Origin: Haliclona indistincta
Taxonomy: Eukaryota > Porifera > Demospongiae > Haplosclerida > Chalinidae
Reading direction: 5' to 3'
DNA length: 64,000 nucleotides
NCBI GenBank assembly: GCA_964017065.1
Contig: OZ024786.1
Span: forward strand, 9,925,047-9,989,046
The notes beneath the pieces were generated by a model that was not told the DNA's origin, made no database searches, and saw nothing but the letters and a program-made list of their open reading frames with translations. Shown in pieces: positions 42,701 to 53,157 of the stretch. Numbering within the stretch: position 1 is the first letter of the stretch; each line of letters opens with the position of its first letter. Both the position numbers and the translations under genes were made by a program.

Positions 42701-45700
42701 CATCTAATAAAAAAATCATAATAATTATTACAAAATAAGTTATTTACTCACCCGATGTGTTTCTGTTAACAGGTGCTAAAAGAAGCATGGTAACTATTAA
42801 GCAAAAGAATAGCTGAATATCGTACCTAGAATAATTGGTGCCAGTACTGCTTGTCTTGATGATTGAGGTGTTGTCGATTCTATTAAAAAATAATCGGGAA
42901 AATTAATCTCAATAGTGAAATTTACCTGATGGAGATGATCGGTTAGGTACATCAGATCACGTAGAGGAGTCACAACAGATGAGGCGGATGAGGCTGCATA
43001 AAACATAATGGGTTGACCATAGAAACAATAATGTTAGTACTACCTTGTTGGTCTGTAGATGACGGAGAGGCATCGATGTGAGGACTATTCACAGAAATAA
43101 AATGCAACATTTTAAGAACGTGTTATTAATTACTTTTTTCACTGCCCAAGAGGGAGGAAGTCAGAGGACTGCTCTGCTGAATAAGATCACAAACAAAATT
43201 GTAAGAATGCCACTCATAAAAATGTTACTTACATGTCTTGGAGTACGTACAGAGCCAGTCTGCTACTATAATAATCAAAGGATCAAAACAGCTTGAACTG
43301 AATCAGTTACTTACATGTCTTGGAGTACGTACAGAGCCAGTCTGCTACTATAATAATCAAAGGATCAAAACAGCTTGGACTGAATCAGTTACTTAGTACT
43401 TACATGTCTTGGAGTCCGTACAGAGCCAGTCTGCTACTATAATAATCAAAGGATCAAAACAGCTTGGACTGAATCAGTTACTTAGTACTTACATGTCTTG
43501 GAGTCCGTACAGAGCCAGTCTGCTACTATAATAATCAAGGATCAAAACAGCTTGGACTGAATCAGTTACTTACATGTCTTGGAGTACGTACAGAGCCTCA
43601 AAAAATCAAAACAGCTTGGTTACTTATATGTCTAGGAGTAGTTCCACGAAATCTTTCTGCTATAAAATTAAAATAGTTAGTTTTTACATGACCAGGACTA
43701 CGCACTGAGTTGTAAGTGCTAGTCTGCTACATATTCAAAATGTGTACAGTGACCCGGTCATTATCTCAAGTCTACAAAGTCCACAACACGAGGCTGGTGA
43801 CTGCCGACAAGAGTGTTTACATGTGTACAGTGACCCAGTTATTATCTCAAGTCTACAAAGTCCACAACACGAGGCTGGTGACTGCCGACGAGAGTGTTTA
43901 CATGTGTACAGTGACCCAGTTATTATCTCAAGTATGTCAAATCCTTTGTGTCTTTATTACTACATGATTTGGTGTCATGCAGAAGGCACTAGAGAGTACC
44001 CGGGCTGTGTGATTCCTTTTCCTAGTCGACAATGACGATAATACGTCGCATGAGATACAAAATCTCGACAGTGGTCACAGTAAATCTCTCCTCTCCTCTC
44101 CGTCATTTTAACGGGATAGCTAAGGAACCGTCAAAATGCTCACACGCGGCACACGGAATGTACAACGAACGTATCAATGACAATAGCCCGATAGTTTTAT
44201 AAACACGGGAAACCGTCACTATCGTCCAATAGGAGTGTTATCGCTGTGAGTGTGCTGACGAAAGATGGGACATCTAGAACAGCACAGATGACTAGGCAAA
44301 CACACACAGTTTTTATTTCGTATGTTTTACAAAACTAGAGAAATGGGTTTAGTATGAACAGCCATACGAGACTCATGGTATGAGTCGTGAATTTTGATTA
44401 CCAACACAATCATAGTGCTATGATAATAAAGCATATCACAACAGAATAAGCCACAGCACAAGTATCAAAACTTAACATGTGCATCATGTCAGTAACTCAC
44501 TGAAAGATATGTCGGCAATTTTATGGAAGTATTTATTGGAGGCACCAGCTGGTCATGTTCTTCCTTCATCTTCATAACTTTTTCTCGCAAAGAGGCTTCT
44601 TCACTTCTAAGAGCTAATTCCTCTTCAACTTGTTGTCTAACCAAGCCAACGGGGCTGTCTAGCTAGCTTGTCATTCATCGATCATCCACTGCCGTTTCGT
44701 CTGAGCTGCTCTGCCGGTTAGGTGGGCTATCATCAACTCCCAGGGGCAAAGAACACGATATAGACCTTTCATGACAATAAAAGATCCACCATGCATTCCT
44801 TTCAGTCACGATTCTCAAAGATACAGCTCTGTTCGAACGCTGCCCGCCATTTTCCAACGAGGCCACAGGAAACCGTCGCTTACCGTACAATACTACAACG
44901 TATTATACGTGCTCAAACGGCGTTCGCGCTACCGCGTAATATGCTCAACCGTGAAATAACCCGTTCAATGCCATTGTACGAAGTACCGTCTGAATCGTCT
45001 AATAGGAGCGTTATCGCTGTGCATGTACTGTCATCAGGTGCTGTTTATGGACTGTTGCAGTAATGCTGGAGTAGTCATGCACTAACTATAGATCTTAGCT
45101 CAGTGCATCGGTATGTGTTCATTAGAACTCTGGTTTAAACTTTTGTAACTGTAGTGTGTTTAGCTTCTGATAATAATCACTACATGTTATTTAACCTCCT
45201 CAGTATTACACATTCAGTGATGTGGCATCACTTCCCAAGCATTACCCTCACCATGATGAGAGCACATGGCTCTGCAGACAGCTCAGTAAGAAGGAGTCAG
45301 AGAGGTTGCTGAGAGGGAGGATAGATGAGACATTGCTAGTGAGAGCAACTGACCTGTCAGGTCCCAGTCACCTCTTCACAGTGGATATTGTGTAAGTCAA
45401 TATTGTAATAACAAAAAGTAAAAAAGCTTTAATAAAAAAAACTGAAAAGTGTAGGGATGACTCTTAAAAAAGGAAAGGAACAAGATGGGATGATGCTTGC
45501 AAAAGTAAAGGAACAAGATGGAATAATGCTTGCAAATGTAAAAGTCCCAAGTATCCCTACATCAGCGGCTTGTTGCGACAACGTGCAACTGACAATTGCG
45601 GAATCCTCTTCCTATACCTTCACAACCGTCAATTACTTCATCGGACTGCGTCCTCCAAACACAGCTACCTGCAGCATATTTACAACTGTCAACTACTTCA

Positions 45701-47433
45701 TCGGACTGCGTCCTCCTAAACACAGACACCTCTAGTTATTTACAACCGTCAAGTACTTCATCGGACTGCGTCCTCCAAACACAGATACCTCTAGTTATTT
45801 AGAACCGTCAATTACGTCAACGGACTGCGTACTCCTTCAAGCCGCTGATGTAGGGATACTTGGGACTTTTACATTTGCAAGCATTATTCCATCTTGTTCC
45901 TTTACTTTTGCAAGCATCATCCCATCTTGTTCCTTTCCTTTTTTAAGAGTCATCCCTACACTTTTCAGTTTTTTTATTAAAGCTTTTTTACTTTACTTGT
46001 TCCTGTTACTTTTTTGATCACTACCAGTTTGAACTTATTCTATGTTAGATGTTATTTCATTTTGACAACTCCGTGAGCAGCAGTTACTAGTCTAGCATGC
46101 AGATGTGAACGTGCACGGGTCTTGAGAGTAAGGAGTGTGGTTTAAAATAATCATTTAATATTACCAATCATTCAATGAAAGGTTTAAAATATCAAGTCCA
46201 TGTATGATTTGACAACATGATACTTAGTACTGTAATGGATGAAGAAGAGACTAATGCTGACAACTCGATCATGATGCTGCAAGCCTAAAATAGTTGGACC
46301 ACGCCTAGTAGAATCTTTTTGATGCCAATATCACACTCACAGTGGCTTCTAGTCCTTACGCTGCGTGGTGTAGGAACCTTTCTGTGCGTAGGTAAGCGGC
46401 GCCGGTACAGTACTCAGCCCCGGGCGGTTCACGTCTGGGCATGTCAGTTTTAACCCGCCATCTAAAGCTTTAACAAACAGATCAGTGTTACTTAGAGTAT
46501 AGTACAGCTCTAGACAAATTCCATACCTCTGGCTTGCGCGCTGAAGCGTCCAGACCAGAGACAAAACGAAGTATCGATCGAGATAGCTGCAAAACTGATG
46601 TAGGCGGAGTCAATAATAAGTAGCGACAAGAGGGTTAATTATTTAATGGCGTCTTCAGTCCAAAACGGCCTAAAAACCATGTTTTTCAAGGATTACTCGC
46701 TTCTGGTAGTGTTTAATGCCTATCTAAGACGTAAGTGCACTATTCCAGATATATACACGTGCAATTCCACACTCAGAACAATCGCCTGATCAATCCTAGA
46801 TGTCTGGAATCTCGAGAAACGCTACAAACAGCCAAGATCTGCAACGACCTCCCTGAGAGTCGCCATCTTGATTTTCGTCGACAAGCAAGCAGTCCCGGCG
46901 ACTTTCTTAGACTTCCTACAAGCGCTCGCACTTCAGATTCCCTTAGAGATAGTGAAAATGCAGTAGAAATGTATAACAGTAGAGCCTATGTGTGAAAACT
47001 CATTTTCACACATGAGTAGCCGCCATCTTAGTTCGAGGTCATCCTACATATCATTGCCGATCGGCAATGATAATAATAATTTTAATCTGATGCAAATGCC
47101 ATACTGCATGGTGTGAGCTTATCATAATAATTATCATAGTGATTATTTCAATTAGTCAAACATTAATTTTTGTCAGTGTTTGATGCACTGTTCATTATCA
47201 TCACTGTGTGTGTTAGTTGTTTGTTGTTCTTTAGGGTACAGAGGAAGGTGGTCAGTCTGTGTGTTTATAGAGATGGTGATTGGTTAAAAATTGAAAGATC
47301 AAGACTAAGATATGACTCTATAAACACCTTAGTGATTCTTCATCTCACTTTAACATTTCCTATACCAATTGGTGATCATAATGTACAAGTACATTTTCGA
47401 TATCCAGTGCACTCATCAAAGTATTATAAATAA
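33712..47433 (+). CDS. Death-domain protein with tandem PI3K-p85-like SH2 domains
   Basis: Exons 33712-33751, 33815-34105, 36004-36099, 40219-40898, 41082-41108, 41186-41432, 41481-41657, 41708-41753, 45204-45391, 47235-47433; about 660 aa. Exon 2 is a death domain (KWRSLAGGLKM, LQELIRRWVRG, VAQELATAVG). Exon 3 is a Ser/Thr linker. Exon 4 is the helical plus alpha/beta module seen in cnidarian and sponge death-domain proteins. Exons 6-8 form an SH2 (IKEAECIL, PDGTFLVWER, VNGKIKHISI). Exons 9-10 form a second SH2 (HHDESTW, ERLLRGRIDETLLVRATD, GDHNVQVHFRYPV) very like p85 cSH2. Family knowledge: death domains self-assemble and SH2 binds phosphotyrosine, so a cytosolic signalling adaptor is inferred. 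All junctions keep phase except exon 4 to 5, where the strong GTGAGG donor is one base out; an acceptor at 41060 or donor at 40885 would fix it. The 3.4-kb and 1.8-kb introns carry transposons and a nested gene. Confidence 0.72.
34550..34888. mobile_element. 339-bp hAT-like MITE
   Basis: Ends CAGGGGCGT and ACGCCACTG, with an exact 8-bp duplication ATAGCGAC on each side (34542-34549, 34889-34896). CAGGGGCG-type ends with 8-bp duplications are the hAT signature. Inside intron 2 of the death-domain gene. Confidence 0.85.
35325..35488. mobile_element. Hairpin MITE
   Basis: GTTAGATCAC at the left and GTGATCTAAC at the right. Inner arms ATCTAACTGACATGAACG and CGTTCATGTCAGTTAGAT, with a GC-rich stem AATCCCTCGCCC/GGGCGAGGGATT. 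Confidence 0.8.
37049..40170. mobile_element. Composite repeat family, copy 1 (interrupted)
   Basis: The left part (37049-37580) is a foldback with arms starting near AGTGTAGGGATGACTC. Inside it are about 60-bp tandem units containing ATCGGACTGCGTCCTCC. A conserved non-repeat body follows (GGCGTCTTCAGTCCAAAACG), and the element ends GTCATCCCTAC plus the palindrome CATTGCCGATCGGCAATG. The element at 38434-39755 is inserted in it. Other copies lie at 45414, 55658 and 62803. Open frames within are short and shifted between copies. Confidence 0.75.
38434..39755. mobile_element. 1.3-kb TIR transposon with 7-bp target duplication
   Basis: Ends CATAGATAATATTATACTAC and its near-complement, with the shared core ACTACGTAACCGGGAT. 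Flanked by exact GCTAGGC duplications (38427-38433, 39756-39762). Copy 3 of the composite repeat has the uninterrupted site GTGCTAGGCTCG near 57020. A decayed minus-strand frame starts at 39622 (MATTIATSTTLATTTT), is broken by a frameshift after about 50 codons, and continues to about 39230. It matches no family I know. Confidence 0.85.
42627..44106 (-). CDS. Small-exon gene with CxxC..H motif, nested in an intron
   Basis: Start at 44106. The first exon has CDHCRDFVSHATYYRHC, a C2H2-like pattern of a type seen at the N terminus of transposon-derived proteins of sponges and cnidarians. Downstream come at least five mini-exons (QTSTYNSVRSPGH, ERFRGTTPRH, then repeated QTGSVRTPRH), Ser/Pro-rich exons, 42756-42779 (PVNRNTS) and the acidic last exon 42627-42703 (DEIEDYSADSDSSFELAD, stop). 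The last three exons join in phase 1. The exon near 42924-42991 seems to need a 1-base shift, so the gene may be damaged. It lies antisense within intron 8 of the death-domain/SH2 gene. Function unknown. Confidence 0.5.
43225..43640 (-). repeat. Tandem array of exon-intron units
   Basis: Five units of about 80-91 bp. Each of the first four holds a 30-nt minus-strand exon (QTGSVRTPRH) between an ATAG acceptor and a GTAAGT donor. The fifth has lost its acceptor. Confidence 0.75.
43740..43935. repeat. 87-bp tandem repeat, about 2.3 copies
   Basis: Unit starts TGTGTACAGTGACCC and includes CACAACACGAGGCTGGTGAC. In-frame length keeps several strands open, but no splice support. Confidence 0.85.
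44501..44658 (-). CDS. Isolated coding exon, coiled-coil-like
   Basis: Open 52-codon segment between a TAG acceptor (44659-44660) and a GTGAG donor (44496-44500). Contains VRQQVEEELALRSEEASLRE, charged and heptad-like, then KLPTYLS. Phase 1 in, phase 0 out. It could belong to the small-exon gene on the same strand, or to a separate gene starting near 44890. No match recognised. Confidence 0.4.
45414..47073. mobile_element. Composite repeat family, copy 2
   Basis: Same order as copy 1: foldback with tandem ATCGGACTGCGTCCTCC units, body, and terminal CATTGCCGATCGGCAATG. A deletion near 46765 joins the body to the TCAGAACAATCGCCTGATCA segment. It splits the two halves of the second SH2 domain, filling their intron. 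Confidence 0.8.
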
Positions 47434-50082
47434 TGTGCTTCTTTTTCTGTTTGTCAAATTAATTTTTTGGTTAAACACTACAAGAAAAGGATGGTTACCC
47501 GTGGTTTTCCACTGTTCAGTATAACTAGGTTACCCTGGGGAATTCTGCACACAGTATAACTTAACAGTATAACCACAGTGCAACTACCGAATAACTTACT
47601 ACGTTGGTTATCCTGGTTATACTGCGCTGCGGTGGACCTGCATAGCCATTGGTTAAGACCACATCCGGCTAGAATGAAAGGTGTGACGTGGTAACACCTA
47701 CATCAAGATGGCGATCATGGCAGTGGAAGCGAGTGCATGTGCCAGGGCAGGCCAGCGGCGACCGGCGACTGAGCGCTACTACGACTGATCGTTAGCTGTT
47801 ATCGATAAGGCTATGATGAGCAGCATTATTACGAGCCGGCAGTACGTTATTTTCTGTAGTACAGAAGTAGTTGGAAGGTATGTTGCATAAATAGCTCTGT
47901 ATAAAGAATCTGGTCATGCACATTCACTCGATCACTAGTGGTAATTCAGTTTTATTCTAATCCCTATGGCCTGTACATGCATTCATACTGAAAAGTGACT
48001 CAAACTTAAGTGCGTGTCCTTCAGTACCTATACTCTAGCTATGCCTATCACCAGGATTCCTTTTGCTCTAGTTATTGAATCTCTGTTCTATGGTTCATGC
48101 CTTGGTTCATCATTCAGTGTAGATTTTCTTCCATTAGCACGTCATTTTTGTCAACAAACTACCACAATAATATTTAACACTGTTTACACACCTGTAACTG
48201 CTAGAATTGTTATACTGGATTAACTAGTGTTTTCACTTTTTCTAGATCATACATGTCCTTGATCGAGGTGCAGCAATTTCAATTCTGACGGCATTGACAA
48301 CAACAAACTGATTGCAGTGTATTGTTGACTGATTCTATGCAATGTTGACTGAAGAGACAAACTTTGAAACATTGTCTACCTAAGTCACTACGGACAGTCA
48401 ATGAATGTGTTCCATTGATACATTATGTTGTTGATTCTCTTCACCTGCGAAGTTGATTTTTAAATTGAGGCTATTTTAATAGTGTCGGACAACTGTAATA
48501 ATCAAGCATGCACATCTCGTGCCTTGTGATAGGTGCTAGATTCAAGCTTAGCTGCGTAAAATAAGTTATTATACCACTGGAATCAACATTATAATGTACA
48601 AGTTAATTACGCGCCAAACATTCCGCGCGAATTGATCCCATTGGTCAGCTGATTGGCGCCAAAACATACTCGTCCGCCATCTTGCACGCAACGTGGTGAG
48701 GGATTTCAGCAGAGCTTGCTCAGTTGGTTATAGGCAAGAGAACAGGTTACTGATGTACTTAGTGTAACTATTGCTGTTTTACAGATGCCGTGTCAAATGG
48801 AACTGATGCTAAGCTTAAACGTTTCCACCAAATACTCTAGTGAGTTCATGATCAGTATTTTTAGTAGTATATAAACTAGCAAGGTTTAAATTAGTATAGG
48901 TTGTGTGCATTGTGCTTCATAATAGTCGCGACTGTTTACATGAGGTGACTAGGAGATGCTTTTTTCAAGTTTCTGTGTCAAGGTCAACTCTAAAAACAAT
49001 AGTGTTCATGGTGTGTATTTCCCAGTGTGCTACAGGTTCGTCATTATCAGTGTGTGTATCAATGTTTCTTTGTTATAAAGTATAGGAGTTCCTGATGTGG
49101 AATGCAGGTTCGCCACGTTAAGTGTGTATTTGTGTGTCACTGATTCCCTGTTATACAGCTTATGCTAGCTGCTCTTTCATTTGTCTTTGAATGGAGTGTG
49201 AAGGTTCATCATAATGTATTCTTTGTGTCATTGTTTCTCTGGTATACAGGCTGTTCTTTACATGGAGTGTGAAGATTCGTCATAATGTATTCTGTGTTTC
49301 ATTGTTTCTCTGATATACAGGCTGTTCTTTTACATGGACGAGAGTGTGAAGGTTTTTCATGTTGTATTCTGTGTTTCATTGTTTCTCTATTTTCTCTACA
49401 CAGGAGTTTGTTCTACAGAGGATTGTTGTCCTGGCATAGCAGCAATGAGGTGAAGTGATACTTGTCTGCATACAGCAAACATTATCTATTTTGTATGCAG
49501 GTTCATATTGCAACAGTCTTCTGATCACATCAAGAAGAACAGTTACAGGACTATGATTTTATATTCTTTAGAAACTTCAGAGACTGATTATATATTTTAA
49601 ACTTACATGTATTTACTTGAAGAACGAGAAAGAAAAAGGAATGCAAGCGTGAACTGTAGTAGTATACGGGTGTGCAATACGGGGCTGCTTGTTGGTTGCA
49701 CTGTAGTTGCGCGATGGTTACACTGAAGTTGTACTGGTTATATCGATTGTTATCCTGGCACAGTTATCCGCTGCTGTTGTTATCCCGTGGTTATCCTGTA
49801 TGTAGTTATGCACAAGTTGCACTGGCCAGTATAACCACCGTGCTAACTAGTCAGGCGTGGCCTGCCTAATCGCATACTGAATCGCATACAGTATGCGATT
49901 AGGCAGGCCACGCCTGACTACGTGCTAACCATAGAAACATTATCCTGACGTTAGCCTGCCAGTATAACCACGGTATAACTCAGTTAGCGACGCCACAGTA
50001 GTGGCAAGATTTAAGGTAGAAATGTTCTATCGATATCGTTTTGGCTGAGAACCGGTTCTCATGGTTCTCGCGGTTCTCACAG
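47434..50082. other. Intergenic, repeat-rich
   Basis: No supported gene. At 47480-47640 and 49680-49985 there are related GGTTAT-rich segments (TAACCACGG, TTATCCTGG), probably ends of one diverged element. At 49195-49400 three units of about 75 bp repeat (CATAATGTATTCT ... TTTCTCTG). A short open frame MAIMAVEASACARA at 47709 stops after 26 codons. Confidence 0.5.
49848..49920. mobile_element. 73-bp hairpin MITE with 9-bp target duplication
   Basis: TAGTCAGGCGTGGCCTGCCT is perfectly complementary to the right arm ending CCTGACTA. Exact CGTGCTAAC duplications flank it (49839-49847, 49921-49929). Confidence 0.9.
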
Positions 50083-50500
50083 TTAATAGAGAGTTTTAGT
50101 TAGCCGTTCACGCCAAACGACTGAACGTCAACGGCTGGTTCAGTGACGTCACCACTTATCTTGTAACTTGTGTACACGCGAAGAAGGCAATCTAGTCGTG
50201 TACGTATACAACACTGTAGCGCGCACAGTATTTTGTAGGCACACGTAAAACACACAAAAACAGAAACCTAAAGCATGTGCCTTTGTGCTAGCTTATAACT
50301 AACGTGCAGGAAAGCTAGACGAGAGAAGCGAGAAGTCTTTGAAAACCATACGGGAAAACCAGGTGCCAGCCGTTGTAAACGAGAAAATTGAACGCGAGGC
50401 TGGGATGGGGTTAACGGTGGATCACGTGCTAATTTGTGACGTCAGCATTGCCAGACGTTTACCGTTAGTGCAAATAAACGTGTAACTAAAACTCTCTATT
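50083..50500. mobile_element. About 418-bp TIR element
   Basis: Left AATAGAGAGTTTTAGTTA and right TAACTAAAACTCTCTATT are exact complements. The interior has GTTCTCGCG-type and Myb-like short repeats, non-coding. Confidence 0.8.
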
Positions 50501-50756
50501 ATGCCTCGGTGGGCGGAGCCACGGGGCATACGGTAGTCGGTTTATGTACTTTCCTGTCGGTTGACACAGGAATTAGACAGGAAATATGCTCCCGAATATT
50601 GTAGGATAATTGCATGCATGGTGCATGCGTGGGTGTTGGTATATAAGGTGTACAGGTATGATTGTTAATCATTCCTAGGCAACGTGCAGCCACTCAGTTT
50701 GTACAACCTATTCTATTATATTCTACTATATTCTACTATACCCGCTATCAGTAGTT

Positions 50757-51085
50757 ATGTCGTCGGCTAGCACTACTGGTACGACGACTATTACTGCCAG
50801 TAGTCATCCGCCTTCCTCCAGTGGCACGACTATTACAACCGCGACTGGAGCAAGCGCGAGCATTCTGCCACCTGGCCCACCTCCTATCACTGGCGACCAG
50901 TTCGCTAAGTTGATGGACGCCATTCAGGCGTCCCAGGTCAGGATGGATACTAAGTTGGCGGAATTCCAGAATCAGGTCTGCCGCAGTCAGGACGAAGCTG
51001 CTGCTAAAGCCGTCAAAAAATCCAGGTCTGCAGAGGCACCCTACCAGTATAAGAAGAAAGGGAACGAAGCCCAGGCAAATTGGGA
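50757..51085 (+). CDS. Gag-like N-terminal ORF fragment
   Basis: About 110 codons starting MSSASTTGTTTITASSHPP: a Ser/Thr-rich start, a Pro-rich PPGPPPITGDQ segment, then a helix with FAKLMDAIQASQVRMDTKLA and KKSRSAEAPYQYKKKGNEAQ. The composition and helix-plus-basic layout resemble the capsid-like ORF of a retroelement. After GNEAQAN the frame enters an 18-bp minisatellite, so the original C terminus is lost. An in-frame continuation into the repeat is probably not real protein. Confidence 0.45.
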
Positions 51086-52445
51086 ACTGAGCAACTGTGG
51101 GAACCAGAGGAACTGCATGTGCATGGGAACCAGTGGAACTGTGGAAACCAGAGGAACTGTGGGAACCAGAGAAACTGTGGGAACCAGAGAAACTGATGAA
51201 CTGAGCAACTGTGGGAACCAGAGGAACTGCATGTGCATGGGAACCAGTGGAACTGTGGAAACCAGAGGAACTGTGGGAACCAGAGAAACTGAGGAACTGT
51301 GGGAACCAGAGAAACTGAGGAACTGTGGGAACCAGAGAAACTGAGGAACTGTGGGAACCAGAGAAACTGAGGAACTGTAGAAACCAGAGGAACAACTGTG
51401 GGAACTAGTGGAACTGTGGGAACCAGAGGAACTGTGGAAACCAGAGGAACTGAGGAACTGTAGAAACCAGAGGAACTGTGTGAACTAGAGGAACTGTGGG
51501 AACCAGAGGAACTGTGGGAACCAGTGGAACTGTGGGAACCAGAGGAACTGTGGGAACCAGAGGAACTGTGGGAACCAGAGGAACTGTGGGAACCAGAGGA
51601 ACTGTGCATGGGAACCATAGGAACTGTGGAAACCAGAGGAACTGAGGAAGTGTGGGAACCATTGGAACTGTGGAAACCAGAGGAACTGTGGGAACCAGAG
51701 GAACTGTGGGAACCATTGGAACTGTGGAAACCAGAGGAACTGAGGAACTGTGGGAACCAGAGGAACTGTAGGAACCAGAGGAACTGTGGGAACCAGGGAA
51801 CCATAGGAACTGTGGGAACCAGAGGAACTGTGGGAACCAGAGGAACTGTGGGAACAAGAGGAACTGTGGGAACCAGGGAACCATAGGAACTGTGGGAACC
51901 AGTGGAACTGTGGGAACCAGAGGAACTGAGGAACTGTGGGAACCAGAGGAACTGTGGGAACCAGACGAACTGTGGGAACCATTGGAACTGTGGAAACCAG
52001 AGGAACTGAGGAACTGTGGGAACCAGAGGAACTGTAGGAACTGTAGGAACCAGAGGAACTGTGGGAACCAGGGAACCATAGGAACTGTGGGAACCAGAGG
52101 AACTGTGGGAACCAGAGGAACTGTGGGAACCAGAGGAACTGTGGGAACCAGGGAACCATAGGAACTGTGGGAACCAGAGGAACTGTGGGAACCAGTGGAA
52201 CTGTGGGAACCAGAGGAACTGTGGGAACCAGGGAACCATAGGAACTGTGGGAACTTGTGGAACTGTGGGAACCAGAGGAACTGTGGGAACCAGAGGAACT
52301 GAGGAACTATGGGAACCAGAGGAACTGAGGAACTGTGGAAACCAGAGGAACTGTGGGAACCAGAGGAACTGTGGGAACCAGTGGAACTGTGGGAACCAGA
52401 GGAACTGTGGGAACCAGAGGAACTGTGGGAACCAGAGAAACTGTA
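51086..52445. repeat. 18-bp minisatellite GGAACTGTGGGAACCAGA
   Basis: About 1.36 kb of variable 18-mers (also 12- and 15-bp variants). Because 18 is a multiple of three, several frames stay open on both strands (for example GTVGTR and VPLVPT hexapeptides), giving spurious ORFs up to 484 codons. Confidence 0.95.
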
Positions 52446-53093
52446 GTAGCATGCAAATTACACCCACACTTTTAATTAGCTATTTGGTGACAGCTTATAT
52501 GGTTCATAACCCCCAAACTGAGATTCACCATTCTCATCAGTGTAGATCCTGGTAACAGGGAACCTGATGCAGCGTACAGGAATACTCAACTTATTGTGAT
52601 AGACCTTACACTTACTACTTTAACGTTTACTCCTAGAATCACCTGGAGCTTGTTTCTTTAGAAGACACGTTATCACTAGTAGTCGCCATCTTTGTACACG
52701 CCCCCTGTAGATTAACCGCCACGCCTATCGCTAGCACGTGGATTCTGTGGTGAAGCGCGTGTCCCACCTCTTCTCAGCAGCTTCACAATAGTAGTCAGGT
52801 TCATCATAATAGTCTAGTATGTCTCTAGACACTTCTCTGTTGTTTAGACCGACTTATCCCAAGATATTTGGTAAGCTGAAGTACAATAACAATTTTTTTG
52901 TTTACAAGTTTTTAGTTCATCTTTCATCTGTTCGTGTTCTTTCTCGTGTAGGGCTAGGAGAGGTATTAGCAGCAGAAATGAGGAAACGTATTATGGTAAT
53001 GGATGGTGCTATGGGCACAATGATTCAGTCATACCATCCAGAAGAACAGTTCAGTGGTCCCTTCCACCCACTTGACCTTCACTTTTCAATTTG

Positions 53094-53095
<2 letters not shown>

Positions 53096-53150
<55 letters not shown>
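53096..53150. repeat. (CT)n microsatellite
   Basis: CT array ahead of the acceptor of MTR-like exon 3. A CACT/ACTC tetranucleotide array lies at 53541-53672 before exon 5. Confidence 0.9.

Positions 53151-53157
<7 letters not shown>

Noticed and set aside
43716..44035. Plus-strand frames with repeated YSDPVIISSLQSPQHEAGD
   Set aside because: Created by an 87-bp tandem repeat; two overlapping frames are equally open and no splice support exists.
51013..52467. 484-codon minus-strand open frame rich in FLWFPQ and SSGSHS
   Set aside because: Pure translation of the 18-bp minisatellite; several frames on both strands are equally open.
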